Of a stretch of 64,000 bases of DNA, positions 29,982 to 39,205 are shown in pieces. The translations under genes and the position numbers were made by a program. Source of the DNA: Pseudomonas sp. GV071. GTDB lineage: Bacteria; Pseudomonadota; Gammaproteobacteria; Pseudomonadales; Pseudomonadaceae. The notes under the pieces are model-generated. The model worked only from the letters and a program-made list of their open reading frames with translations. It had not been told where the DNA came from and did not search any database. Numbering within the stretch: position 1 is the first letter of the stretch; each line of letters opens with the position of its first letter. The stretch is taken from assembly GCF_003050835.1 (NCBI RefSeq), contig NZ_QAOJ01000003.1, positions 186,001 to 250,000 on the forward strand. Reading direction: 5' to 3'.

Positions 29982-30938
29982 ATGTTCAAGCCACGTTCCA
30001 TCAGCCTGATCGGCGCCGCCCTGTGCGGCGCCTTGCTGCTCAGCGGCTGCGCCAACCATATGTCGCAGCGCGCCGAGCGCGAGGACCGCGCTGAGCGCAA
30101 ATTGCTCAACCACAGCCTGCAGATCGACGTCGGGCAGCCCGACGTACTTGAACTGCCGCAGCGGCGCGTGCGCATTCAGGAGCAGAAAACCTTCGAAGTC
30201 ACCGAGTTCGAAGTCACCCGCATTTACGACCGCTATACCCCCTATCAACCCTGGCGCGAGCTGTATGAAGTGCCGTTGGGTGCCGTAGCGGTAGTGGCGG
30301 GCGTGGGCGCCAATGTGCTGAATGTGGTGCTGCTGGGTAACGTGCCGGAGGCGGCCACCAAAGGTTGGATCGACTACGGCTTTGCCGGCCTCAACCCGTT
30401 TATGAACACCCAGTCCAACGGCCGCTCGCAACAGAACCTGGCGAAGATCAACGAACAACAGAAAGACCAACGCACCGAGTATTCCAGCGTGCCCTGGGCC
30501 GAGCGCCCCGTACTGATTACTGCCGGCCCGCAAACCCATGAGCTGAGCACCGACCGCAACGGCGTGCTGCGCCTCAACCTGCTCGACGGCCCGTTCGCTG
30601 AACAGGACGTCAGCCGCGTCGGCAAACTGCTGTTGAGCGTGGAAGACGAGCAAGACAAAACCCGCGCCGAAGCCAGCCTGCAAGTGAGCAAGACCTTGCG
30701 CGGCAAGCTGCTGGAAGCCCACGCGCTGATCTACGACGACCTCGAAGACGACGAAGTGGCGCAGTGGGTACACCGGGTCAAACGCCTGTCCGATCTCGGC
30801 CTGGAAGAAGAAGCCAACGAGTTGGAACAGAGCCTGATCGAACTGACCCGCAACGACCCCGAACTACAGCAGGAATTTCTCACCTCGTTGCGCAAAGATG
30901 CCGGCCGCCTGGTGGCCGATCCGGGCAGCAGTAACTGA
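29982..30938 (+). CDS. predicted lipoprotein of unknown function
   Basis: 318 residues with a lipoprotein signal peptide, lipobox LSGC (about Cys22, GALLLSGCANH). The mature part starts with an acidic/basic helix (SQRAEREDRAERKLLNH), a central hydrophobic stretch (about 88-120, VAVVAGVGANVLNVVLLG) that could be membrane-inserted, and a C-terminal helical region. I do not recognise the family. Start at the ATG at 29982; a frame start at 29946 overlaps proS. Followed 8 bases later by a transglycosylase, so an operon with cell-wall links is likely (inference). Confidence 0.75.
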   Translation: MFKPRSISLIGAALCGALLLSGCANHMSQRAEREDRAERKLLNHSLQIDVGQPDVLELPQRRVRIQEQKTFEVTEFEVTRIYDRYTPYQPWRELYEVPLGAVAVVAGVGANVLNVVLLGNVPEAATKGWIDYGFAGLNPFMNTQSNGRSQQNLAKINEQQKDQRTEYSSVPWAERPVLITAGPQTHELSTDRNGVLRLNLLDGPFAEQDVSRVGKLLLSVEDEQDKTRAEASLQVSKTLRGKLLEAHALIYDDLEDDEVAQWVHRVKRLSDLGLEEEANELEQSLIELTRNDPELQQEFLTSLRKDAGRLVADPGSSN

Positions 30939-30946
30939 GACAAGCG

Positions 30947-31525
30947 ATGACAGCGTGCAGGCGCGTAGCGCTGTCTTGCCTTCTGCTGATGCTGGCCCTG
31001 CCGCTCAGCGCCAATGTGCGTCAGGCCCCCGAGCCAGAACTGCGCGACCTGCTGCAACGCACCGTCTCCGAAGCCGACAGTTTTGTCGACCGCTACGACG
31101 CCGAAGTCTGGCTGCTGGACATGTCCACCCGCCTGAGCCGCTACATGCCCGACGCCGAAGAGCGTCTGACCTTGCTCAAACAGGTGCACCACGAAGCCAG
31201 CAAAGCCGGTCTCAAACCTGATCTGGTATTGGCCCTGATCCACGTCGAAAGCCGTTTCAACCGCTTCGCCATTTCCTCGGTCGGCGCCCAGGGCATGATG
31301 CAGGTGATGACCTTCTGGAAAGGCGAGCTGGGCCGCGAACAAGACAACCTCACCGACAACGCCACCAACCTGCGCTACGGCTGCACCATCCTCAGCTACT
31401 ACCTGAAGAAAGAGAACGGTGATTTGAACCGGGCGTTGGCGCGCTACAACGGCAGCCTGGGTAAGACCAGTTACTCGGGAAAGGTGGTGGGGTTCTGGCA
31501 GGACTACTGGTACGTGAAACCCTGA
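30947..31525 (+). CDS. lytic transglycosylase, SLT family
   Basis: 192 residues: signal peptide (to about 23), a helical stretch, then the SLT domain (about 80-190) with the catalytic Glu in IHVESRFNRFAIS, GAQGMMQVM and NLRYGCTILSYYL. Cleaves peptidoglycan between MurNAc and GlcNAc. No lipobox, so it is probably soluble in the periplasm or retained. Overlaps nothing; shares the transcript with the upstream lipoprotein. A REP pair follows. Confidence 0.9.
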   Translation: MTACRRVALSCLLLMLALPLSANVRQAPEPELRDLLQRTVSEADSFVDRYDAEVWLLDMSTRLSRYMPDAEERLTLLKQVHHEASKAGLKPDLVLALIHVESRFNRFAISSVGAQGMMQVMTFWKGELGREQDNLTDNATNLRYGCTILSYYLKKENGDLNRALARYNGSLGKTSYSGKVVGFWQDYWYVKP

Positions 31526-31530
31526 AAAGC

Positions 31531-31590
31531 ATCGCGGCTGAAGCCGCTCCTACAGTCAGCACAATCCGTAGGAGCGGCTTCAGCCGCCAT
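31531..31590. repeat. REP pair after the transglycosylase
   Basis: ATCGCGGCTGAAGCCGCTCCTAC (31531-31553) and inverted GTAGGAGCGGCTTCAGCCGCCAT (31568-31590), between convergent transcription units. Same family as 19.1 and 39.1 kb. Confidence 0.92.
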
Positions 31591-31608
31591 TGGTTTGCCC
31601 CTTCCAGC

Positions 31609-31884
31609 TCAGCCGCGAACAATAAACCCGGCAATCCCCTGAACCGGATGTTCTTCCAATTCAACGCCCGACACCTTGGCCTTCTTCGGCCCGCTTTCCA
31701 GCCAGACCGCCAACTCGCGTACGGCCTCTTCCTCGCCTTCCACCAACACCTCAACCCGCCCATCCTCCAGGTTGCGCACCCAGCCATCGAGGTCCAGACG
31801 CGTGGCTTCGGCTTCGGTGCTCTGGCGGAAAAAAACGCCCTGCACCTTGCCACTGACATAACCGTGCAAACAGATACGCGCCAT
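31609..31884 (-). CDS. acyP: acylphosphatase
   Basis: 91 residues hydrolysing acyl phosphates. Catalytic Arg lies in GVFFRQST and Asn in GWVRNLEDG, with the GxVQGVxFR phosphate-binding loop intact (SGKVQGVFFRQ). Four bases after the upstream thioredoxin-like gene's stop, so co-transcribed. Confidence 0.96.
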   Translation of the reverse strand: MARICLHGYVSGKVQGVFFRQSTEAEATRLDLDGWVRNLEDGRVEVLVEGEEEAVRELAVWLESGPKKAKVSGVELEEHPVQGIAGFIVRG

Positions 31885-31888
31885 TGCT

Positions 31889-32386
31889 CTACTCCTTCGC
31901 TTGCAGTTCAGACAGGCGCTTGCTCAGCCCGGCGGCCGTTTGCTCACCCAGCAAACGCTCGCGCACCTGACCTTTTGGATCGACCAGATAGGTCACCGGC
32001 AACGCCTCGCTGCGCGGCAGTTTGAAGCGCTCGCCAGGGTCCTGCGCCAGTACCGCAAAGCGGATGCCCATGGTGTCGGCGGCCTTGCTCAACGCATCGC
32101 CTTGCAAAGCATCGAAGTTCACCCCCAGCACCTGGGTGTGCTTGGCCTTGAGCTGCTCGGCCAAGGCGTTCAGCTCGGGGATCTCGGTGCGGCAGGGGCC
32201 GCACCATTCGGCCCAGTAATTAATCACTAACCACTGGCCTTCCAACTGCTCAGCCGTTACCTTTCGTCCATGCTGATCGACGCCGTAGTCGTCAGTACAG
32301 CCGACCAATAGAAGCCCGGCGCATAACCCCAAGGCAATCTGCCCCATGAGCACTTTTTTAATGACCATACGCAGAAGCGCTGCCAT
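31889..32386 (-). CDS. TlpA-like thioredoxin lipoprotein
   Basis: About 165 residues. N-terminal hydrophobic segment with lipobox VGC (Cys30), then a thioredoxin fold with active site WCGPC (Cys62/Cys65) and cis-Pro in EALPVTYLVD. It should be a membrane-anchored periplasmic disulfide reductase of the TlpA/ResA type. The real start may be at internal ATGs (codon 7 or 14); the first ATG gives a long n-region. Divergent from the PilZ gene, 30 bases apart. Confidence 0.85.
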   Translation of the reverse strand: MAALLRMVIKKVLMGQIALGLCAGLLLVGCTDDYGVDQHGRKVTAEQLEGQWLVINYWAEWCGPCRTEIPELNALAEQLKAKHTQVLGVNFDALQGDALSKAADTMGIRFAVLAQDPGERFKLPRSEALPVTYLVDPKGQVRERLLGEQTAAGLSKRLSELQAKE

Positions 32387-32416
32387 GCATTCGATCCTCG
32401 TACCTGCAGGGTTGAT

Positions 32417-33826
32417 ATGACACTGGACGCCCTACGCCTTGAGGTGCCGGACATCCTCGACGAAGCGGCCGCGCCGCTGGCCGACCTCAATGAGCGGCTG
32501 GTAGAGGCGCGCCGGCAATCGCATGAAAGTGCGCTGCACCTGGTCCTGGGTTTGCTCTTTCGCCTCAATCGCAGCGCCATGACCTTACTCGAAAGGCAAC
32601 GCGCGCTGCAAAGCCTCAGCGATGAGTATCGGCACTACGCCGAGCACTACCGCAACGGCACCGCCCCACCGATGCTGTTCGTGCGCTTCTGTGGGGAAAT
32701 GGCGGTCGGCTTCAAACGCCTGTTGCTGCAAATTCTGCAAGGCCGGCAACCGTCACGTCCGCACTTGGCCTGGTGCCTGTACATGGCCCAGCACTTTCTC
32801 GCCCAGAGCCTGCTGCGCCATTACCAGCTGTATCAGGAGCCGCCGGCCAGCCTGTGGCGCGACAGCCATTTGCTGTACTGGATCGGCGAACACCAGGACT
32901 GCCTAGACGAGCCGGTCGCCGCGGCCTTTCACCCGCTGCCGGCCAGTACCCTGCGCGGCCTGTACCAGCAGATGTTGTTGCTGGCGCTGAGCAATCCGTT
33001 CCACCTCGCCGAAGGCGAATGCCCGCTGCTGTTCAGTGCCCTCGCGCCGCTGGCGAAGCTCGCACGGCTGCTGCCCTGGGATGATGAAGACGACACCGAA
33101 GGGCCGGTGGTCGACCTCACCGAATCGCAACCGAGCCTGGCCTTTGAGCAAGCGGTAGAAGGTGATCCCACCTACCTGCGCCGCTTCGAATTGGGCGCGC
33201 TGCTGGTGGCCCTGCATGAACCGGCGCCCCTGCAAACCGAGCAGGAACGCGAGCTGCTGCAGCGCGTGCGGCACCACTGGATGGGCCGCCAACAACGCCG
33301 CCATGAACGTTCTGACCAAGTCGGCGATTGCAGCCTGGTGGTCGGCCTGCCGGCGATTCACGCGCAACTGCTGGAACACCGCCCCGGTCACTGCGCCGCA
33401 CAGATGCTCGACACCAGCCCCGGTGGCGCGCGCCTGCTCTGCCATGCCGACCAGGGCCGCCTGCTGCCGGTCGGTCAGTTGCTGTTGCTGCTGACCAACA
33501 GCGGCACGCCAACCCTCGCCTTGCTGCGCTGGCGCCACCAGAACGCCGATGGCCTGCACCTGGGCCTGCGTTACCTCAAAGGCCTGCCGCGGCCGGTGTG
33601 GCTGCGCCGCAGCCCCAGCACGCAAACCCACCCCGGCGTACTGCAAAGCACACCGGTCAGTGGTGGCGGCTGGAACCATGGCCTGTGGTTGCCCAATGGC
33701 CAGTTCAGCGCCGGGGAAAACCTCTGGCTGCAACTGGTCAGTGTGAATAACCAGGCGGCCATGCCTCTGCCACCGGCCAACCTGGAAACCTCCTCAGTCA
33801 GTCGTCATCCGCTGAAGCTGGCCTAA
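32417..33826 (+). CDS. PilZ-domain protein with long helical N-terminus
   Basis: 469 residues. The N-terminal 280 residues are helical, Leu-rich, without a known domain. A PilZ-type cyclic di-GMP site is visible: RxxxR at 294-298 (RRHER) and D-x-S-x-x-G at 332-337 (DTSPGG), with a barrel through about 400 (LRWRHQNADGLHLGLRYL). Both halves of the ligand motif are intact, so binding is likely. The C-terminal 60 residues look like a second small beta region. I recall the family as conserved in Pseudomonas at this locus without assigned function. No signal peptide. Confidence 0.75.
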   Translation: MTLDALRLEVPDILDEAAAPLADLNERLVEARRQSHESALHLVLGLLFRLNRSAMTLLERQRALQSLSDEYRHYAEHYRNGTAPPMLFVRFCGEMAVGFKRLLLQILQGRQPSRPHLAWCLYMAQHFLAQSLLRHYQLYQEPPASLWRDSHLLYWIGEHQDCLDEPVAAAFHPLPASTLRGLYQQMLLLALSNPFHLAEGECPLLFSALAPLAKLARLLPWDDEDDTEGPVVDLTESQPSLAFEQAVEGDPTYLRRFELGALLVALHEPAPLQTEQERELLQRVRHHWMGRQQRRHERSDQVGDCSLVVGLPAIHAQLLEHRPGHCAAQMLDTSPGGARLLCHADQGRLLPVGQLLLLLTNSGTPTLALLRWRHQNADGLHLGLRYLKGLPRPVWLRRSPSTQTHPGVLQSTPVSGGGWNHGLWLPNGQFSAGENLWLQLVSVNNQAAMPLPPANLETSSVSRHPLKLA

Positions 33827-33958
33827 TGGTCAAAACTGCGAGACTGGTCACGCGCGGCGGCGGCCAAGCGCACAGTTTGCTTGCACCGGCGTGCCTATAA
33901 TTTCGGCCGTCTGAGCCCGTTCTCACCCTTTATTCTAAAAATCAGCCCGGAAGCCACC

Positions 33959-34351
33959 ATGTCCCAAGCCCACGACAAGCTGATCGGCCCAGTGCCATCA
34001 CGTATCACCGACGCCGCCCGCCTGGCCGTAACCGAGTACGACGGTCGCGTCGCCGACTTCAACGTCGCCGCCTGGCTGCAATTGCCTGGCCTGGCCAATT
34101 TGCCGGTGTCGCTGATGATCAGTTACCGCGACGCCGGCGCGCGCCGCGAAGTGTTGGTGGACCATGGCAAGGTGAACGCCCAGGGCAAGATCCTGCTGTC
34201 CGGCATCGGCCGTCTGCCGGTGAAACAGAAGATCGAAGACATGCAGGTGTGCCTGCGGTCGGCCATTCCGGCCACCAGCCTGGTGGTTGAAGAGTTGTTT
34301 GTGCAGGCGGTGGAAATCGCCGTGGCGCAGAGCCAGCAAGCCCTGGCCTGA
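33959..34351 (+). CDS. conserved protein of unknown function
   Basis: 130 residues, no signal peptide or membrane helix. A mixed beta-rich protein with LPVSLMISYRDAGARREVLVDHGKV as the clearest strand pair, and a C-terminal helix (LVVEELFVQAVEIAVAQSQQ). I do not recognise the family. Start placed at the ATG at 33959; the frame runs 26 codons further but lacks an RBS. Codon bias is typical for the genome, so the gene is real. Confidence 0.75.
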   Translation: MSQAHDKLIGPVPSRITDAARLAVTEYDGRVADFNVAAWLQLPGLANLPVSLMISYRDAGARREVLVDHGKVNAQGKILLSGIGRLPVKQKIEDMQVCLRSAIPATSLVVEELFVQAVEIAVAQSQQALA

Positions 34352-34367
34352 GGCAACAGACACACAA

Positions 34368-34397
34368 CAAAAACCCCGCGCACTGTCGCGGGGTTTT
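34368..34397. terminator. bidirectional terminator
   Basis: AACCCCGCG-(CACTGT)-CGCGGGGTT stem with A5 and T4 flanks between convergent small genes. Confidence 0.9.
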
Positions 34398-34416
34398 GCG
34401 TTTCAGGGGCGGGGTT

Positions 34417-34638
34417 TTAGCGCGGCGTACCGTTGCAGGTGACGCGCTCAGGAATGAACGTGGCATCGGCATCTTGCCGGGCGGCCGATGGCGCATGGGC
34501 CACCAGGGACTCCGGCCAACGGGCAAAATTCAGCCCGGTAATGCGATTAAGCCCTTCCAGCGCGTGTTCTGGATGGGTGTGTTGCAGGGCAATCACCATC
34601 CCCTGCTTTTTCGTGGTGTGGCTCTTGGGGTTACTCAT
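34417..34638 (-). CDS. small hypothetical protein
   Basis: 73 residues, soluble, with no membrane segment. MVIALQHTHPEHALEGLNRITGLNF is the best-ordered stretch. One Cys near the C-terminus. ATG with AAGGA about 11 bases upstream, and its own terminator shared with the convergent gene. Unknown family; coding is supported by frame, RBS and terminator only. Confidence 0.6.
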   Translation of the reverse strand: MSNPKSHTTKKQGMVIALQHTHPEHALEGLNRITGLNFARWPESLVAHAPSAARQDADATFIPERVTCNGTPR

Positions 34639-34803
34639 AGCACCCGAATTCCTTGGCTAGTCCGTGCCGGGCTGGCAGTTTGATAGCAATCTGCGAGGAA
34701 GAGAGCCAAAAGCGTGCCAACTGTTTTTACATCCATTTCGTGGGCTCCAGCGCCCCACAGGTCGCTGTAATCCGCAGCCCTACGCGCAAACTGACATTTT
34801 TTG

Positions 34804-36042
34804 TCAGTCGGCACCACCCTCCGCCGCCGGGGCTGCTTGCAACCATTGCATCAGGCTAGCCCCGAACAGCTCGGCCTGCTCGTCATGCAACGCCTTGAGG
34901 GCGGCGCGCAAACCGGGATACCAGGCCTCACTCATCTGCGCCGGCAGCTGTTCCAGACGCGGCATCGGCCAGGGACTGTGCAACAACAGCTGATGCAAGG
35001 TGTATTGGCCAAGGTCGCGGCACAGCACCCAACCACCGCCACTGGCACGGCAGATCAGCAATTCGTTTTCCAGGAACTCGACAATCTCGTCCCACTCGTC
35101 TTCCGGCAAACGCCAGCCCTGGTCGTGCACATCGTTCAAGCGCAGCACCTCGCCGCGCACCTGGGCGTCATGAAACATCCGCAGCAGCCCGAGCATCACC
35201 AGCAACCTTGGCAACGCGCGGCGGCGCCAGTGCCGCGACGAGCCGAGATTGCAGGCCAGCTCGGCGCCGAACAGCACGATCAGCCAGGACAGGTACACCC
35301 ACAACAGAAACAACGGCACCGTGGCGAAGGCGCCGTAAATCAGTTGAAAGCCTGGAAACAGTCGCACATACAGCCCAAACAACGCCTTGGCCACCTCGAA
35401 CAGCACCGCAGCAAATACGCCGCCCAGTAGCGCGTTCTTGATCGGCACACGGGTGTTGGGCACCGACGCATAAATCAGGGTAAAGGCCGCTACGCTGGAC
35501 ATCAGTGGGGTCAGGCGCAACACGGTCTTGGCGCCGATCACCGCATCCGGCCCGGAGATCATCGACAGCGACGTGATGTAGGTGCTCACCACAAAACCCA
35601 CACCGAGCAGCAGCGGGCCGAGGCTGAGAATCGCCCAATACAGCAGGAAGCTGGAAATGCCGCGACGCGGCTGACGCACACGCCAGATATTGTTCAGCGC
35701 CTTTTCCACCGTCACCAACATGGCGAACGCGGTGACGGCGAGGAACACCACACCAATCCAGGTCAGCTGGCGTGCCTGGGTGGTGAAGTTGTTCAGGTAC
35801 TCCTGCACCATCTCGCCGGAGGCGGGCAGAAAGTTATGGAAGATAAAGTGCTGAATCTGCTCGCCCACACCGGAAAACGCCGGCACTGCCGAGAGCATGG
35901 CGAAGGTCACGGTCATCATCGGCACCACCGCGAACAGCGTGGTGTAGGTCAGCGCCGCAGCGCTGTTGGGACCGTGGTCAGCGAGAAAGCGCTGCAACAG
36001 GAATCGCCAGAATTCCACAAAATCATCGAAACCTTGGCGCAT
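34804..36042 (-). CDS. yihY: YihY/BrkB-family membrane protein
   Basis: 412 residues. Six membrane helices (about 32-55, 95-115, 135-160, 180-205, 215-235, 245-270) with the family motif [16 protein letters not shown] soluble C-terminal about 130 residues (from GSSRHWRRR) resembles a winged-helix-like domain. Formerly called ribonuclease BN, which is now attributed to another gene; YihY function is unknown. Start at the ATG at 36042 with AGGGAG; the longer frame to 36138 would overlap the arsC leader. Confidence 0.92.
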   Translation of the reverse strand: MRQGFDDFVEFWRFLLQRFLADHGPNSAAALTYTTLFAVVPMMTVTFAMLSAVPAFSGVGEQIQHFIFHNFLPASGEMVQEYLNNFTTQARQLTWIGVVFLAVTAFAMLVTVEKALNNIWRVRQPRRGISSFLLYWAILSLGPLLLGVGFVVSTYITSLSMISGPDAVIGAKTVLRLTPLMSSVAAFTLIYASVPNTRVPIKNALLGGVFAAVLFEVAKALFGLYVRLFPGFQLIYGAFATVPLFLLWVYLSWLIVLFGAELACNLGSSRHWRRRALPRLLVMLGLLRMFHDAQVRGEVLRLNDVHDQGWRLPEDEWDEIVEFLENELLICRASGGGWVLCRDLGQYTLHQLLLHSPWPMPRLEQLPAQMSEAWYPGLRAALKALHDEQAELFGASLMQWLQAAPAAEGGAD

Positions 36043-36152
36043 GCCCACTCCCTTGTTTAGTAGTAAATCGCCGCGTGACGCGATGCCCTGTTCAGGCCAG
36101 GCTGCCGACGCGGGTAGAATAGCCGCCACCTTAGGCAAGATGCGACATGCAC

Positions 36153-37511
<1,359 letters not shown>

Positions 37512-37529
37512 CGAAGGCCGCAAATTCAC

Positions 37530-37630
37530 CACCGTCATTCCCGCGAAGGCGGGAATCCAGACTCTCACGTCGCTCACGATCTCGCGCCCGACTAAAAATT
37601 CTGGGTCCCCGCCTGCGCGGGACGACGGTG
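37530..37630. repeat. inverted-repeat element, CACCGTC family
   Basis: Left arm CACCGTCATTCCCGCGAAGG continuing to CGGGAATCCAG, right arm CTGGGTCCCCGCCTGCGCGG continuing to GACGACGGTG, separated by about 40 bases. Arms are roughly 30 bases and imperfectly complementary. A related element lies at 61202-61278. Confidence 0.85.
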
Positions 37631-37636
37631 GTTGGC

Positions 37637-38341
37637 TTACCAGCCCAGGGTTTCTTTCAAGAAGGGAATAGTCAGCTTGCGCTGCGCCTGCAGCGACGCC
37701 TGGTCCAGTTGCTCAAGCAACTCGAACAGCGCGCTCATGCTGCGGGTGCCGCGGGTGAGAATGAAGCGCCCGACCTCATCGGTCAGGTGCAAACCGCGGC
37801 GCGACGCACGCAATTGCAAGGCACGCAGCTTGTCTTCATCGGCCAGGGTCTGCAGCTGAAACACCAGCGCCAGAGTCAGTCGTGACTTCAAATCCGGCAA
37901 CTGCACCAGCAATTCCCGCGGCGAAGCACCGGCCGCCAGCAACAGGCGCCGACCGCTGTCACGCAGGCGGTTGAACAGATGGAACAGCGCCTCTTCCCAC
38001 ACCGCATTGCCAGCGATGGCATCCAGATCATCCAGACACACCAGCTCGCACTGCTCCAGGTTGTCCAGCAACTCCGGGCCGTGCTGCACCACGTCCGCCA
38101 GCGGCAAATACACCGCCTGCTCGCCACGCTGCTCAAAACGCAGGCAGGCCGCCTGGAGCAAATGCGTGCGCCCTACCCCGTCGCTACCCCACAGGTACAT
38201 CAGGCTTTCCGTCCAGCCGGCCTCGGCCTCGCACAAACGCTCGACATAGCCAAGCGCCGCGGCGTTGGCCCCGGGGTAATAGTTCGCAAACGTGGCGTCA
38301 TCACGCAGACGCACACCAAGGGGAAGCTGTATCGGTTTCAT
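37637..38341 (-). CDS. hda: DnaA regulatory inactivator Hda
   Basis: 234 residues, DnaA-like AAA+ domain only. Walker A-like WGSDGVGRTHLLQA (Arg for the usual Lys after the glycines), Walker B LVCLDDLDAI, and the arginine-finger region FNRLRDSGRRLLL. With the DNA sliding clamp it stimulates ATP hydrolysis by DnaA after replication starts. The N-terminal clamp-binding sequence is QLPLGV (residues 4-9). Ends next to an inverted-repeat element. Confidence 0.95.
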   Translation of the reverse strand: MKPIQLPLGVRLRDDATFANYYPGANAAALGYVERLCEAEAGWTESLMYLWGSDGVGRTHLLQAACLRFEQRGEQAVYLPLADVVQHGPELLDNLEQCELVCLDDLDAIAGNAVWEEALFHLFNRLRDSGRRLLLAAGASPRELLVQLPDLKSRLTLALVFQLQTLADEDKLRALQLRASRRGLHLTDEVGRFILTRGTRSMSALFELLEQLDQASLQAQRKLTIPFLKETLGW

Positions 38342-38446
38342 GCGGGAATAAGGCGGTTCCGGGTGGCGCCAGGGAGGCGCGCAGCAAAGGGGGCGAAGTT
38401 TATCGGCTTCTGCGCGCTAAGTCATTGATGGCAAAAGCCAACCTGC

Positions 38447-38692
38447 TCAGTTGGCTTCGTCGTACTCGGGACTGGTCTGGCCTTTGTCTGGCATCACCTC
38501 CCCCGTCATCAGCCACCAGCGATAGCTTGGATAAAGCTTTCCAAGCTGCTCAATCTCTTCGACGCTGATTCTGGCCTTGCCTCTCTTGATGCTCTGCCAT
38601 CTGACGTATTCCTTGCTGTTCACTTCAGCAAGGTCTTTCAGGCTGGTTGCGGCGAGCAATTTAAGAACCCTATCAAGCATTGAAGTGCCCAT
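38447..38692 (-). CDS. Cro/CI-like phage repressor (Pf-type c gene)
   Basis: About 81 residues, a small DNA-binding protein with one helix-turn-helix (SLKDLAEVNSKEYVRWQSIK, then GKARISVEEIEQL) and the C-terminal SPEYDEAN. I recall close relatives as the repressor genes of Pf1-like filamentous prophages of Pseudomonas, transcribed away from an excisionase gene just as here. Start at 38692 or at 38680 (12 bases downstream); neither has a clear SD. Three TATGGA-N5-TCCATA operators lie in the divergent spacer. Base composition is lower in G+C than neighbouring genes. Confidence 0.65.
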   Translation of the reverse strand: MGTSMLDRVLKLLAATSLKDLAEVNSKEYVRWQSIKRGKARISVEEIEQLGKLYPSYRWWLMTGEVMPDKGQTSPEYDEAN

Positions 38693-38707
38693 TACTAAAG
38701 GCAATGT

Positions 38708-38767
38708 TATGGACTGTTGCCATACCCAAGCCAATTATGGATACTGTCCATATGGATTTATTCCATA
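38708..38767. promoter_or_regulatory. three 17-bp operators between the repressor and excisionase-like genes
   Basis: TATGGACTGTTGCCATA (38708-38724, one mismatch), TATGGATACTGTCCATA (38736-38752) and TATGGATTTATTCCATA (38751-38767), all of form TATGGA-N5-TCCATA. The second and third share two bases. This is the usual arrangement of a phage immunity switch. Confidence 0.75.
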
Positions 38768-38879
38768 AACAGTAAATCGAAGACATACATAGTGCAGGAC
38801 AGCCTATCGATGTGGAAAGCCGTGCCCGCAAGGAAAACGGAACGGCCATCCAACCACTTAAGGACAAGGAGTAAGCATT

Positions 38880-39095
38880 ATGAAAAATGCAGAACTAGGC
38901 TTCGACTTTTGCGGCATTGGCACCTTCGCCACCATGCTGCATTTACCCGCCGACAAGGTACGCAACTGGGTTGAGATCGGGATGGTTCCGAGTGTGAAAG
39001 TGGGCGAGGTGCGGATGGTCGATCTGCGCCGTTTGCAGGCCGATCTGAACCGGGGCAAGAAGGGCTTTACCGAGGGGGATTATCCGGTTGCCTGA
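38880..39095 (+). CDS. excisionase-like small HTH protein (Pf-type Xis)
   Basis: 71 residues. Central winged-helix of the MerR/excisionase type: LPADKVRNWVEIGMVPSVKV then GEVRMVDLRRLQADL. A long N-terminal lead MKNAELGFDFCGIGTFATM matches what I recall of XisF-type excisionases of Pf filamentous phages. AAGGAG precedes the ATG by 9 bases. Divergent from the repressor; no integrase, replication or coat gene follows before a REP element and chromosomal genes. Confidence 0.65.
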   Translation: MKNAELGFDFCGIGTFATMLHLPADKVRNWVEIGMVPSVKVGEVRMVDLRRLQADLNRGKKGFTEGDYPVA

Positions 39096-39108
39096 TAGAT
39101 GGAGATCT

Positions 39109-39190
39109 CGTAGGAGCGGCTTCAGCCGCGATGCTCTTGCGGGTGAAGAGCATCGCGGCTGACCGGAGCGCCGGACCGTCCGCTCCTACG
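39109..39190. repeat. REP cluster
   Basis: CGTAGGAGCGGCTTCAGCCG at 39109 runs to GCGATGCTCTT, with an inverted partner AAGAGCATCGCGGCTGACCG continuing to CCGGACCGTCCGCTCCTACG at 39147-39190. The second arm has the CCGG-core variant seen at 8509. Confidence 0.9.
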
Positions 39191-39205
39191 AGTGAGGCGC
39201 GCGCC

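Noticed and set aside
34635..34817. 60-codon minus-strand frame between two genes
   Set aside because: Overlaps both neighbours, has no good start, and includes a short TGACA/TGTCA palindrome that explains its end.
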